Assembly (NCBI GenBank): GCA_947624675.1
Contig: CANQLI010000009.1
Span: forward strand, 26,000 to 89,999
From: an uncultured Clostridia bacterium
GTDB taxonomy: Bacteria > Bacillota > Clostridia > Oscillospirales > Ruminococcaceae
Direction: 5' to 3'
DNA length: 64,000 nucleotides
A model generated the notes under the pieces. It was not told the DNA's origin and ran no database searches. It saw nothing but the letters and a program-made list of their open reading frames with translations. Shown piece after piece: positions 1 through 8,968 of the stretch; the first letter of the stretch is position 1; each line of letters opens with the position of its first letter. Position numbers and translations under genes: made by a program.

Positions 1-150
1 TAAGCCTGTTGAGCTTATGCTCAGAAATAAGCTTCCCACACTTAAATCTTCGGCAGCCTCGCATTTCACATCTCCGCATCGGGAGCGGACACAAAAGTGT
101 CAAAAGAGAGCTACTGATCTTAGCTGCGCCTCTATCTGTTTTCACTTTTT
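1..150 (-). ncRNA. Lysine riboswitch (L box), 3' part beyond the window
   Basis: Read on the minus strand, the RNA opens with AGATAGAGGCGC and later carries GAGGCTGCCGAAG, both hallmarks of the L-box aptamer (compare the leader of Bacillus lysC). The expected stems lie between them. It starts just downstream of a consensus promoter. The regulated gene, presumably for lysine biosynthesis or uptake, is off the left edge, so neither the gene nor the expression platform can be seen. Confidence 0.85.
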
Positions 151-151
151 A

Positions 152-180
152 ACTATACCAAATTATAAGGCGGCTGTCAA
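152..180 (-). promoter_or_regulatory. Promoter of the lysine riboswitch transcript
   Basis: On the minus strand a TTGACA box (175-180) and a TATAGT box (152-157) are 17 bp apart. The predicted start falls immediately before the riboswitch. Confidence 0.8.
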
Positions 181-219
181 CAGTAATTTGTAAAATAGAG
201 AAAATCTGACGACGAGAAT

Positions 220-327
220 ATGAATAAATTATGAATACTATGAATTTTTTGTAAATAAACTGTATTTATTTTATGAAGAATGTACGTTTGCGTACATTTT
301 TTCCTGATTTTGCGCTGTTAGTAGAGG
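220..327 (-). repeat. Dispersed intergenic repeat, copy 1 (inverted relative to copies 2 and 3)
   Basis: About 108 bp similar to 37976-38088 and 55925-56037. The best-conserved part, read on the minus strand, runs from CCTCTACTAA through GCGCAAAATCAGG and the palindrome ATGTACG-CAAA-CGTACAT to TTCATAAAATAAAT. The distal third has diverged. It lies upstream of the lysine-riboswitch promoter in the same orientation as that transcript, and behind queA. Confidence 0.85.
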
Positions 328-380
328 ACAGTCAAAAAAACAAAAAACTAACGTTATAAAAAAACACAACGGAGAAAAAT

Positions 381-1430
381 ATGCTTGACTTAAATAATAT
401 GAAAAAATCTGATTTTTACTATGAGCTTGACGAAAGCTTGATAGCACAGACGCCGGTAGAGCCCAGAAATGCGTCCAGACTTATGAAGATAGACAGACAA
501 ACGGGAGAAATCACCCACAGCCATTTTTATAATCTATGCGATTTTTTAAAAAAAGGTGATCTGCTGGTGCTTAATGACTCAAGAGTCCTGCCTGCGAGAA
601 TATACGGCGAAAAATCGGACAACGGCACATTTATAGAGTTTTTGCTTTTAAGACAGAGAAAGAATCTTGAGTGGGAGATTTTGTGTCGACCGGGAAAGAA
701 GGCAAAAAAAGGTACAAGGTTTACCTTTGGAAAGATACTTGAAGCCGAAATAACGGATGTCTTGGAGGATGGAAACAGGATAGCTCGGTTTTATACGAAA
801 GAGGGCTACAATATCTACACAGCGCTTGACGAAATTGGTCAGATGCCGCTTCCGCCGTACATCACAAAAAAGCTTGAGGATAAAGAGCGCTATCAGACTG
901 TCTACTCAAATGAGGTCGGCTCGTCGGCGGCTCCCACAGCGGGACTTCACTTTACAAAGGAACAGCTTAAAGAGTTAGAGAATAATGGGATAAATCTTGC
1001 ATATGTAACGCTTCATGTGGGGCTGGGAACTTTCCGACCGGTCAAGGAGGAAAAGGTGCTTGACCATAAGATGCACTCAGAACACTATGAGCTAAGCAGC
1101 GATACGGCGGACCTTATAAACAGAACAAAAGCTCAGGGAGGTAGGGTAATAGCCGTCGGTACGACCTCATGCAGAACGCTTGAAAGTGTTGCCTTAAAAA
1201 ACGGCGGAGAAATTGTCCCGAGCGATGGAGAAACTGATATTTTTATCTATCCCGGATTTGAGTTCAAGGCGATAGACGGGCTTATAACTAACTTTCATCT
1301 TCCGGAAAGTACGCTTATTATGCTTGTATCCGCTTTTTTGGGATATGACAAGACGATGAACGCATATAAGACAGCTGTTAAAGAAAGATACAGGTTTTTC
1401 TCGTTCGGAGACAGTATGGCGATATTGTAA
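381..1430 (+). CDS. queA: S-adenosylmethionine:tRNA ribosyltransferase-isomerase QueA
   Basis: QueA transfers and isomerises the ribosyl part of SAM onto 7-aminomethyl-7-deazaguanine in tRNA, giving epoxyqueuosine. The 349-residue protein has the normal length and all the family blocks: LIAQTPVEPRNASRLM near the N-terminus, VLNDSRVLPARIYG near residue 70, TAGLHFT near 190, LHVGLGTFRPV near 218, and ITNFHLPESTLIMLVSAF near the C-terminus. The start at 381 is preceded by ACGGAGAA at good spacing; a second ATG at 402 has no ribosome binding site. It heads a rightward run that also contains tgt, the other tRNA-level queuosine enzyme. Confidence 0.97.
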   Translation: MLDLNNMKKSDFYYELDESLIAQTPVEPRNASRLMKIDRQTGEITHSHFYNLCDFLKKGDLLVLNDSRVLPARIYGEKSDNGTFIEFLLLRQRKNLEWEILCRPGKKAKKGTRFTFGKILEAEITDVLEDGNRIARFYTKEGYNIYTALDEIGQMPLPPYITKKLEDKERYQTVYSNEVGSSAAPTAGLHFTKEQLKELENNGINLAYVTLHVGLGTFRPVKEEKVLDHKMHSEHYELSSDTADLINRTKAQGGRVIAVGTTSCRTLESVALKNGGEIVPSDGETDIFIYPGFEFKAIDGLITNFHLPESTLIMLVSAFLGYDKTMNAYKTAVKERYRFFSFGDSMAIL

Positions 1431-1441
1431 AGGAGAATAAT

Positions 1442-1804
1442 ATGAACTTAGATCAATATTTCAAAGGAATAATCGACAGTGATGAAAAAGCTATAGTGAT
1501 ATGCGACTTAAACCACATTATAGTTTATATGAACCCTGCCGCAGTCAAGAATTATGAAAAGCGCGGAGGAGCGGATTTAGTAGGAAAATCAGTCCTTGAC
1601 TGTCATAACAGCCGCTCTCAGGATATTATAAAAAACAATGTAAGTAAAATGCGCGAGGATAAGTCGGTAAACAAAATTTTTGAGTTTCACAAAACAAGAA
1701 ACGGCGCAAACGAAGATGTTTACTGCGTTGCGATAAGAGATGAGAAAGGCGAGCTTATCGGATATTACGAAAAGTTTGAGGATAAGAATTTATACAATGC
1801 TTAA
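1442..1804 (+). CDS. Small single-PAS-domain protein
   Basis: A 120-residue protein that is essentially one PAS fold: VICDLNHIIVYMNPAAV at the N-terminal strands, LVGKSVLDCHNSRSQDIIKNN in the helical middle, and a C-terminal sheet ending in GELIGYYEKFED. There is no output domain, so it may act as a stand-alone ligand or redox sensor, or bind a partner. An AAGGAGAAT site precedes the start, 11 bp after queA and before tgt, implying co-transcription. Its role beside queuosine genes is unknown. Confidence 0.75.
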   Translation: MNLDQYFKGIIDSDEKAIVICDLNHIIVYMNPAAVKNYEKRGGADLVGKSVLDCHNSRSQDIIKNNVSKMREDKSVNKIFEFHKTRNGANEDVYCVAIRDEKGELIGYYEKFEDKNLYNA

Positions 1805-2980
<1,176 letters not shown>

Positions 2981-2997
2981 TTTTTTAGGAGATACAG

Positions 2998-3567
2998 ATG
3001 AGCTATATTGAGGTTTTTTTGATAGGTATAGGGCTTTCGATGGATGCCTTTGCGGTATGTGCAACAAATGCGGTCGTGTATAAAAATACCGACAAAAAGC
3101 GCGGACTTATAATGGCTGTTTGCTTTGGTGTGTTTCAGGCGGTTATGCCGACTATCGGATATTTTCTCGGAAGTGCATTTTCAGACTATATAAAGGCTCT
3201 CGATCATATAATCGCTTTGATACTGCTTGCGTTTATAGGTGTAAAAATGATAATCGACGCGTTTAAAGGCGAAAGCGAAAACAGCGTCGGACAAAAAATA
3301 ACCTTTCCTATGATAATCGTGCAGGGAATAGCTACGAGCATTGACGCACTTGCTGTCGGAATATCATTTGCCGCATTACAGAGCATTAGGATATTTCCTG
3401 CCGTAGCACTTATCGGCTTAACTACCTTTGTGCTTTGTGTGATCGCCCTTATAGTAGGAAAACGTTTTGGAAAACTCCTTAACAATAAGGCTCAGCTTGT
3501 AGGAGGACTGATACTTATATCCATCGGTATCAAAATATTTGTTGAACACACCTTTTTCGGTGGGTAA
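2998..3567 (+). CDS. mntP: Manganese efflux pump MntP
   Basis: A 189-residue, six-helix membrane protein of the MntP (YebN, DUF204) family, which exports Mn(II). The paired conserved motifs containing aspartate, GLSMDAFAV near the N-terminus and IATSIDALAVGISF near residue 115, are present. A TTTTTAGGAGATACAG ribosome site precedes the start. No yybP-ykoY (Mn) riboswitch is visible upstream; the gene appears to be read through from tgt. Confidence 0.92.
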   Translation: MSYIEVFLIGIGLSMDAFAVCATNAVVYKNTDKKRGLIMAVCFGVFQAVMPTIGYFLGSAFSDYIKALDHIIALILLAFIGVKMIIDAFKGESENSVGQKITFPMIIVQGIATSIDALAVGISFAALQSIRIFPAVALIGLTTFVLCVIALIVGKRFGKLLNNKAQLVGGLILISIGIKIFVEHTFFGG

Positions 3568-3629
3568 TTTATACAATCGTCTATGTTTGTTCATATTGCG
3601 TTCATAATTTTGTGATATATTTAAAGACT

Positions 3630-4289
3630 ATGATAAGACTTGTAATTTTTGACCTTGACGGCACGTTGGTAAATTCCCTTTGCGACCTTGCGGACAGCGT
3701 GAACTATGCTCTTGAAAAATCAGGGTATCCCACACACAAAACCGACGAGTACCGATATTTTGTCGGAAACGGAACCTACAAGCTTTGTGAAAGGGCTTTA
3801 CCTCAGGATAAGAGAAACGCTGATGAAATAGATCGGCTGCATAAAATATTTGCAGAGAGATATAACGAAAGCTATCTCAACAAAACCGCCCCATACAGCG
3901 GAATAGATGAGCTTTTAACGGCTCTTGAAAAAATCGGAGTGAAATTTGCGGCGGCGTCAAATAAAACAGATGTATTTACTCAAAGGATAATAGACAAGCT
4001 TTTTGGATCAAAGCGGTTTTGTGCTGTTTTCGGAAAAAGCGATGACCGTCCGGCAAAGCCCGATCCTCGGATAGTGGATGAAATTTTAAAAGGATCAGGA
4101 GCTTTAAAAAGCGAAGCGCTTATGGCCGGTGATTCAGATGTTGATGTTCTGACCGCTAAAAACTCCGGTATAATCAGCGTCGGGTGCTTATGGGGCTTCA
4201 GGACATACGATGAGCTTGTAAATGCCGGAGCCGATTATGTTATAAATAAGCCGTGTGAGCTTTTAAAATTGATACAGGAGGGATTGTAG
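3630..4289 (+). CDS. HAD-family phosphatase, phosphoglycolate phosphatase-like
   Basis: A 219-residue haloacid-dehalogenase hydrolase. Motif I is FDLDGTLVNS, motif II VKFAAASNKTD, motif III KPDPRIVDEIL with its lysine, and motif IV MAGDSDVDVLTAKNSG. The helical cap between motifs I and II matches Gph/PGMB-type enzymes; the true substrate cannot be read from sequence. The ATG at 3630 places the DxD at residues 7-9 as usual. An upstream GTG at 3612 is possible. Neither start has a clear ribosome site, so a leaderless message is conceivable. The stop codon is adjacent to the start of the next gene. Confidence 0.85.
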   Translation: MIRLVIFDLDGTLVNSLCDLADSVNYALEKSGYPTHKTDEYRYFVGNGTYKLCERALPQDKRNADEIDRLHKIFAERYNESYLNKTAPYSGIDELLTALEKIGVKFAAASNKTDVFTQRIIDKLFGSKRFCAVFGKSDDRPAKPDPRIVDEILKGSGALKSEALMAGDSDVDVLTAKNSGIISVGCLWGFRTYDELVNAGADYVINKPCELLKLIQEGL

Positions 4290-4856
4290 ATGAAATACAA
4301 CATTAAGGATGTCGCAAAAAGACTTAAGGGATTGAGGCTTAGCTGTGATCTTTCTGTCGAAGAGTTTTGCGAAAAGACCGGAATAACTCAGGACGAGTAT
4401 GAGAAAATCGAAAACGGAGAAAAGGATTTTTCTGTAACTTTTCTTTACAAGTGTTCTGAGATCTTTGATGTGGATCTTATTGAGATACTTACCGGTGCTC
4501 CTCCGAGGCTTTCTACCTACTCGATAATCAGAAAGGGACAGGGACTTCCTATTGAGAGAAGAGAGAGATTTGCTTATCAGCACCTTGCTTATCTGTTCAA
4601 GAACAAAGATATTGAGCCGCTTTTGGTAACGGCGCCTTATGAGGAGGAAGCTCAGGACAAGCCGATAAAGCTTTCTGTTCACGAGGGACAGGAATGGGAT
4701 TACATTCTAAAAGGTAAGCTTAAGTTTATAATAGGTGAGCACACCGAAGTAGTTGAAGCAGGAGATTCGCTTTACTATAATTCAAAGCAGCCGCACGGAA
4801 TGATTGCGGTCGGCGGAGAGGATTGTGAATTTCTGGCAATACTTATCAAAAAATAA
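4290..4856 (+). CDS. XRE-family regulator with C-terminal cupin domain
   Basis: A 188-residue protein with an N-terminal Xre helix-turn-helix (residues 8-62, LKGLRLSCDLSVEEFCEKTG...YEKIENG) and a C-terminal cupin sensor (about 115-188, with the HEGQEWDYILKGKL and GDSLYYNSKQPHGMIAV strands). It starts directly after the HAD gene behind CAGGAGGGATTG. A 31-bp gap separates it from an acyl-CoA ligase. This XRE-cupin/ligase pair suggests the regulator senses an acid or CoA ester and controls the ligase. Confidence 0.9.
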   Translation: MKYNIKDVAKRLKGLRLSCDLSVEEFCEKTGITQDEYEKIENGEKDFSVTFLYKCSEIFDVDLIEILTGAPPRLSTYSIIRKGQGLPIERRERFAYQHLAYLFKNKDIEPLLVTAPYEEEAQDKPIKLSVHEGQEWDYILKGKLKFIIGEHTEVVEAGDSLYYNSKQPHGMIAVGGEDCEFLAILIKK

Positions 4857-4887
4857 AATGACATAGGTTGGGAAGAGGAAAACATTT

Positions 4888-6537
4888 ATGAAGGACTTTT
4901 ATAAGAGATTTGTAACAGAAGAATTTGACGAAAACGGAATACTGTGTAAATTTGAACCGACTCCGGCGGAAAACTATAATTTTGCTTACGATGTAATAGA
5001 TGAGCTTGCAAGGCTCGAGCCTGAAAAGGTTTGTCTTTACTGGATAAACGAAGAGGGCGAGGAGCATAAGTTTACCTTTAAAGATGTAAGCGAGATGTCA
5101 AACCGATTTGCAAATATGTTTCTTGCACACGGAGTAAAAAAAGGCGATATGGTTATGCTTGTGCTTAAGCGTCACTATGAGTTCTGGTTCGCTATATACG
5201 GACTTATGAAGATAGGAGCGGTTTCAATTCCTGCGACCAATCAGCTTTTACCTAAGGATTATGTATATAGGTTTGATGCTGCGAGTGTAAAATATATTTG
5301 TGCTACTCTTGACGATAATGTTTGCGACCACATAGACGACGCACTTCAAAAGTATGACGGAATGGTTGAAAAGTTCTGTACCCACGGAGTTAAAGAAGGC
5401 TGGACCCCTCTTATGGACGAGGTTATGAAGTTCCCGGCGACTATGGAGAGGATCCAGAATTCAGTCGAGGACAATATGCTTTTGTACTTCAGCTCCGGCA
5501 CTACCGGATACCCTAAAATGGTTTTACACAATCATTATTATACGGTAGGACATATTGCGACCGCTAAGCACTGGCACAATATTCAGGACGATACGCTGCA
5601 TTTGACGGTGTCCGATTCGGGATGGGGCAAGTGTGCCTGGGGAAAGCTTTTCGGTCAGATAACCTGCGGAGCGACAGAGTTTATATATGACTTTGACAGA
5701 TTCCACGCAGACAGGCTCTTAAAGGTTATTCAGGACTACAAGATAACTTCCTTCTGCGCTCCGCCGACTATGTACAGATTTTTTATAAAAGAGGGTATAG
5801 AAAACTACGATCTGTCAAATCTTAAGTATGCGACTATTGCGGGCGAGGCGCTTAACCCCGAGGTTTTCAACAAGTTTTATGAGTACACCGGTCTTAAGCT
5901 TATGGAGGGCTTCGGTCAGACGGAAACGGTTGTATGCGTTGCAAATATGGTAGGTATGGAGCCAAAGCCCGGTTCTATGGGAAAGCCTGTTCCTATATAT
6001 CATATGGATATTGTTGACGAAAACGGTAATTCCTGTCCTGTCGGAGAGGTCGGAGAGATGGTAGTAAGGACAAACGGCAGAAGTCAGAAGGCTTTGTTTA
6101 AGGAATATTACCGAAATGAGGAGGCTACAAATTCCGCTTGGCACGACAACATCTATCATACGGGCGACACCGCTTGGAAGGATGAGGACGGCTACTACTG
6201 GTATGTAGGAAGGACTGACGACTTAATAAAGGCTTCGGGCTATCGTATAGGTCCTTTTGAAATTGAGTCTGTTTTAATGGAGCATCCGAGCGTTTTAGAG
6301 TGTGCCGTTACCGGAGCAAAGGATCCTATAAGAGGACAGGTCGTAAAGGCGACTATCGTTCTTGCCAGAGGTTATACCGCAAGCGATGAGCTTGCAAAGG
6401 AGCTTCAGAATTATGTTAAGAACGCAACAGCTCCTTATAAATATCCGAGAATTGTTGAGTTTGTTGATGAACTCCCGAAAACGATAAGCGGAAAGATAAG
6501 GCGTGTTCAGATACGAGAAGAGGATAACAATAAATAA
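4888..6537 (+). CDS. AMP-forming acyl-CoA synthetase
   Basis: A 549-residue ANL-superfamily ligase that activates a carboxylic acid to acyl-AMP and then acyl-CoA. Visible core motifs are the P-loop YFSSGTTGYPKMV (near 200), GFGQTETV (near 345), YHTGDTAWKDEDGYYWYVGR (near 430), the hinge DDLIKASGYRIGP, and the C-terminal catalytic lysine in LPKTISGKIRR. Length and motifs resemble medium-chain and acetyl-CoA synthetase-like enzymes of Clostridia; the substrate is not certain. It sits directly behind the XRE-cupin regulator. Confidence 0.93.
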   Translation: MKDFYKRFVTEEFDENGILCKFEPTPAENYNFAYDVIDELARLEPEKVCLYWINEEGEEHKFTFKDVSEMSNRFANMFLAHGVKKGDMVMLVLKRHYEFWFAIYGLMKIGAVSIPATNQLLPKDYVYRFDAASVKYICATLDDNVCDHIDDALQKYDGMVEKFCTHGVKEGWTPLMDEVMKFPATMERIQNSVEDNMLLYFSSGTTGYPKMVLHNHYYTVGHIATAKHWHNIQDDTLHLTVSDSGWGKCAWGKLFGQITCGATEFIYDFDRFHADRLLKVIQDYKITSFCAPPTMYRFFIKEGIENYDLSNLKYATIAGEALNPEVFNKFYEYTGLKLMEGFGQTETVVCVANMVGMEPKPGSMGKPVPIYHMDIVDENGNSCPVGEVGEMVVRTNGRSQKALFKEYYRNEEATNSAWHDNIYHTGDTAWKDEDGYYWYVGRTDDLIKASGYRIGPFEIESVLMEHPSVLECAVTGAKDPIRGQVVKATIVLARGYTASDELAKELQNYVKNATAPYKYPRIVEFVDELPKTISGKIRRVQIREEDNNK

Positions 6538-6609
6538 CTAAAGAAAAGGGGACAGAGGTTTTAAAATAGCTTTTGTCCTCTTAATTTAACTTTAAAGGGG
6601 ATAATTTTT

Positions 6610-7176
6610 ATGGAGCTTTTATATGAGTATCCTGACAAAAACATCTCAAGACAGGAAAAAATAAAACTTGCCGGTGAGAAGATAGCTGAACGCAAAAGAA
6701 TAAACAAGATGATAATAAAGGGTGCGGTTTTAATGCTGGTGCTTATGCTTGTAGCTATTCTTGTTAAGTTTGTTTGGCTTAAAATAGTTCTGGCAATTTT
6801 AGCGCTTTTTCTTTTCTTCACCTCGTTTATTGTGGCTATGTCTATGAAAATGGCTCTTGATGAGGACATATATGTTAAAATTTTCGACGACCGTATCGAG
6901 TCTTACCAGCCTCCGGCGTTTGGCGTGAAAAAGCGACTGGTCACAATAAATTATGACGATATTGAAAAGAGCAGTCAGACAACGATGGGCAGTATATCGT
7001 TTCAACTAAAAGACAACAAGACCGAGAGCATATATTTTGTTGACACGAATACAAAGCTGTTTTTGATAAACAATCTTTATGACAAAATACACTATACGAA
7101 AAAGAACTATGTTGAAATACCGGAGATCGATGAGGATGATCCCGATTACAAATGGAAAAGCTGGAAGAGCTTTTAA
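6610..7176 (+). CDS. Membrane protein with YcxB/bPH-like cytosolic domain
   Basis: An uncharacterised 188-residue protein. It has a charged N-terminus with a predicted amphipathic segment (residues 10-35), two membrane helices (about 38-80, rich in Leu, Val and Ala), then a beta-rich soluble domain (IYVKIFDDRIESYQP...VTINYDDIEKSS...YFVDTNTKLFLINN) that resembles YcxB-like or bacterial PH domains. A TTAAAGGGGATAATTTTT ribosome site precedes the start. Two terminators follow, so it closes the rightward run. Confidence 0.65.
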   Translation: MELLYEYPDKNISRQEKIKLAGEKIAERKRINKMIIKGAVLMLVLMLVAILVKFVWLKIVLAILALFLFFTSFIVAMSMKMALDEDIYVKIFDDRIESYQPPAFGVKKRLVTINYDDIEKSSQTTMGSISFQLKDNKTESIYFVDTNTKLFLINNLYDKIHYTKKNYVEIPEIDEDDPDYKWKSWKSF

Positions 7177-7179
7177 ACA

Positions 7180-7210
7180 AAAGCAGAGCAAGTTTTTATT
7201 GCTCCGCTTT
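7180..7210 (+). terminator. Intrinsic terminator after the 6610-7176 gene
   Basis: AAGC-GAGCA pairs with TGCTC-CGCTT around a T-rich loop, followed by AATTTTAT. Confidence 0.6.
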
Positions 7211-7223
7211 AATTTTATATAAA

Positions 7224-7248
7224 CGGCATTTATAAGATGCCGCTTTTT
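7224..7248 (+). terminator. Second intrinsic terminator
   Basis: CGGCAT pairs with ATGCCG and is followed by CTTTTT. It separates the rightward genes from the leftward tRNA pair. Confidence 0.7.
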
Positions 7249-7382
7249 CGTAAACTAAAAAAGCGATAAGCCGGAATGACTTACCGCAATAACTGTAAAT
7301 AAAAAATGCACCACAACGAGGGATATAAAAAGTTCGCGTTTCACATTTTGTGAAACGCGAACGGGCTTCGGCGGTTCGCCGG

Positions 7383-7468
7383 TGGTGGGAGCGGATGGAT
7401 TCGAACCATCGTAGCTGAAAAGCAACAGATTTACAGTCTGCCCCCTTTGGCCGCTCGGGAACACTCCC
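7383..7468 (-). tRNA. tRNA-Tyr (GTA)
   Basis: A class II tRNA with a long variable arm. The acceptor stem pairs GGGAGTG with CGCTCCC, the CCA end is encoded, and the loop reads ACTGTAAAT with anticodon GTA. It lies 55 bp behind tRNA-Thr and is probably co-transcribed with it. Confidence 0.95.
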
Positions 7469-7523
7469 ATAAAATATTACAGATTTATGTACAAAAGCGA
7501 AATGCTGTTACAATAGTATAATT

Positions 7524-7599
7524 TGGAGCTGGTGGACGGACTCGAACCCCCGACCTGCTGATTACAAATCAGCTGCTCTACCAACTGAGCTACACCAGC
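7524..7599 (-). tRNA. tRNA-Thr (TGT)
   Basis: The cloverleaf has acceptor GCTGGTG/CACCAGC, D-arm AGCTCAGTTGGTAGAGC, anticodon loop TTTGTAA (TGT), TTCGAGTCC T-loop and encoded CCA. Confidence 0.96.
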
Positions 7600-7615
7600 T
7601 TGACAAGCAAGAATT

Positions 7616-7644
7616 ATTATACCACGCTTATTTTGACTTGTCAA
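7616..7644 (-). promoter_or_regulatory. Consensus promoter of the tRNA-Thr/tRNA-Tyr pair
   Basis: On the minus strand TTGACA (7639-7644) and TATAAT (7616-7621) are exactly 17 bp apart. The left direct repeat of the integrated phage begins only 10 bp upstream of the -35, so the insertion spared this promoter. Confidence 0.9.
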
Positions 7645-7654
7645 GTGTTTTTAT

Positions 7655-7670
7655 GAAAAAAATTAAAAAA
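7655..7670 (+). repeat. Left flanking direct repeat (target duplication)
   Basis: GAAAAAAATTAAAAAA is identical to 14406-14421. The similarity extends slightly outward (TTTATG against TTTACG). Low complexity tempers its weight, but it abuts the inverted repeat within one base, as its partner does on the right. Confidence 0.75.
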
Positions 7671-7671
7671 G

Positions 7672-7706
7672 GTAAGTTTTATAATTAAATGCGAAAGGAA
7701 AAAGCG
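7672..7706 (+). repeat. Left terminal inverted repeat of the phage element
   Basis: Matches the reverse complement of 14371-14405 at 26 of 35 positions. This includes the terminal GTAA, an unbroken ATTAAATGCGAAA and the inner GCG. Confidence 0.8.
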
Positions 7707-7727
7707 TAGCAAAACGCAGCTATGCTT
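7702..7727 (+). other. Short hairpin inside the left phage end
   Basis: AAGCGTAGC pairs with GCTATGCTT (one G-U) around AAAACGCA. There is no T-run, so it is not a terminator. It could belong to a replication or packaging signal. Confidence 0.4.
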
Positions 7728-7752
7728 AATCGCTTAATTGCCCCTTGCGCAT

Positions 7753-7812
7753 AAAAATACTGATGTCAAGGGCGGCGAAGCCGTATATTTTACCCTTTAC
7801 ATCAGTATTTTT
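7753..7812 (-). terminator. Long nested hairpin: terminator of the DUF2726 gene, possibly also a phage signal
   Basis: A perfect 14-bp outer stem, AAAAATACTGATGT with ACATCAGTATTTTT, encloses AAGGG/CCCTT and an inner CGGC-gaa-GCCG, which reads as CGGCTTCGCCG with a UUCG loop on the minus strand. It begins 10 bp beyond the DUF2726 stop codon and is followed by T's on either strand. Confidence 0.7.
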
Positions 7813-7821
7813 TATGTGCTA

Positions 7822-8391
7822 TTATTCAGATTTGCGATTAAGGATATTTTGGATTTTGTTTTCTAATTCATCTGAGTTTCTTACTCTCAGAAGTTTATAT
7901 CCTGTATTTTGTAGAATTTCATTTTTGAATTTGTCGCTTTCAATTGCTTTCTTTGTATTGTGTGTGTAATCGTCTAGCTCAATTATGAGTTTTACTTCCA
8001 AATCTTCTCTGCTTGCTAGAGCAAAATCAATATGTTTTGATTTAATTCTTCCAAATAGTCTATAATATTCGCTGTTGTCTTTATAGTTTTGGATTTTTAT
8101 TAAATCGGCAAGCCTTACTTTTGATAGTACAACAAGATTAAGCTTCTCAGATATTACATTTAAGCTTTTATAAAAAATCAGTTCTTTTTTGCTTAATAAG
8201 CTTTTTCTTATGTATTTGCTTTCATAATCTCGTTTTGATTCGATTTCCTCAACTTGTTGATAATTATAAGATTTATATACTTGTTTATCGTTTTCTCTTC
8301 TTCTAACAATCAGAGTCTTTTCAATTTTAATTAAAATTAAAATTAGTAGAACTATTACTATAACCGATAATACGATTTCCAATTTCAACAC
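7822..8391 (-). CDS. Membrane-anchored DUF2726 protein, nuclease-like
   Basis: A 189-residue protein with an N-terminal membrane helix (about residues 5-25), a charged linker, then a DUF2726-like domain (about 65-185). The domain includes LLSKKELIFYKSL, VVLSKVRLADLI, the strand pair KHIDFALASRED and LEVKLIIELDDYTHN, and GYKLLRVRN. The D...ExD spacing resembles PD-(D/E)xK folds; that assignment is inferred. It is the only leftward gene of the phage, diverging from the structural genes with its own terminator. This is typical of accessory cargo, possibly defence or superinfection exclusion. Confidence 0.75.
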   Translation of the reverse strand: MLKLEIVLSVIVIVLLILILIKIEKTLIVRRRENDKQVYKSYNYQQVEEIESKRDYESKYIRKSLLSKKELIFYKSLNVISEKLNLVVLSKVRLADLIKIQNYKDNSEYYRLFGRIKSKHIDFALASREDLEVKLIIELDDYTHNTKKAIESDKFKNEILQNTGYKLLRVRNSDELENKIQNILNRKSE

Positions 8392-8479
8392 CCCATATGA
8401 TTATATAATTTTGCTATTTTTTTGTCAACATCAGCTTATGCTGATTTAATAAATTTAATTAATTAAAGGAGTTTTAAGA

Positions 8480-8755
8480 ATGATTAAAGTTGTAGGTTTC
8501 GAAACTAAAAAAGGTAGTTTCACTAATCAGCAGACAGGCGAGGTTATTGATTATGATAATCTTATAATTTATTATGTTAGTGATCTAAAAAAAGAAGTTG
8601 AGGGCTTATATTCATCAGAAATTAAAATTAAAAGTAAAGACATTAAAAAGATTCTCGGCGATTTAAATCCTTCTGATTTGCTTGATGAGGAAATAATTCC
8701 TTATTATATTCCTGTTGGTAATAGTGTGGTTCTTTATCACATTGACCTTGCATAA
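8480..8755 (+). CDS. Putative phage ssDNA-binding protein (pV position)
   Basis: A 91-residue, beta-rich acidic protein (VVGFETKKGSFTNQQTGEV, LIIYYVSDL, IKIKSKDIKKIL, a C-terminal NSVVLYHIDLA strand) behind a TTAAAGGAGTTTTAAGA ribosome site. It is first in the rightward phage operon, where filamentous phages put the ssDNA-binding gene V. Small proteins of this kind accompany Rep_trans replicons in Firmicutes. The function is inferred from position and size; no sequence match to pV is claimed. Confidence 0.5.
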   Translation: MIKVVGFETKKGSFTNQQTGEVIDYDNLIIYYVSDLKKEVEGLYSSEIKIKSKDIKKILGDLNPSDLLDEEIIPYYIPVGNSVVLYHIDLA

Positions 8756-8767
8756 TTGGTGTAAAAA

Positions 8768-8914
8768 ATGGATCCGGAAATAATTGATATTTTAAATAAG
8801 ATATACATATTACTTATTAATTTCTTTGGATTTTTTAAGGGCGTATTTTACATAGTTATTATTTTTGTTATATCTTATTTTCTTGGCAAATTTATTTATA
8901 ATTTAATCTGGTAA
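8768..8914 (+). CDS. 48-residue single-span membrane protein (pVII/pIX-like)
   Basis: The frame encodes MDPEIIDILNKIYILL, a long hydrophobic stretch (about residues 13-40) and a short basic/aromatic end FIYNLIW. Size, topology and place between the ssDNA-binding candidate and the major coat gene match the minor tip proteins pVII and pIX of Ff phages. The start codon lies just beyond the preceding stop; a strong ribosome site is not visible, so translation may be coupled. Confidence 0.55.
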   Translation: MDPEIIDILNKIYILLINFFGFFKGVFYIVIIFVISYFLGKFIYNLIW

Positions 8915-8968
8915 AAATGCATTTTTATAAAGTAGTTTTTTGTTTCATTGAGAAAGGAGTTTTTTATT

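Noticed and set aside
3568..3629. Fourth copy of the dispersed repeat
   Set aside because: A TTTGTTCATA-like string resembles the distal part, but the diagnostic CCTCTACTAA and CGTACAT palindrome are missing.
7383..7599. tRNA-Tyr or tRNA-Thr as the phage attachment site
   Set aside because: No part of either tRNA is repeated at the right end near 14.4 kb. The exact direct repeat lies beyond the tRNA promoter and abuts the terminal inverted repeats instead.
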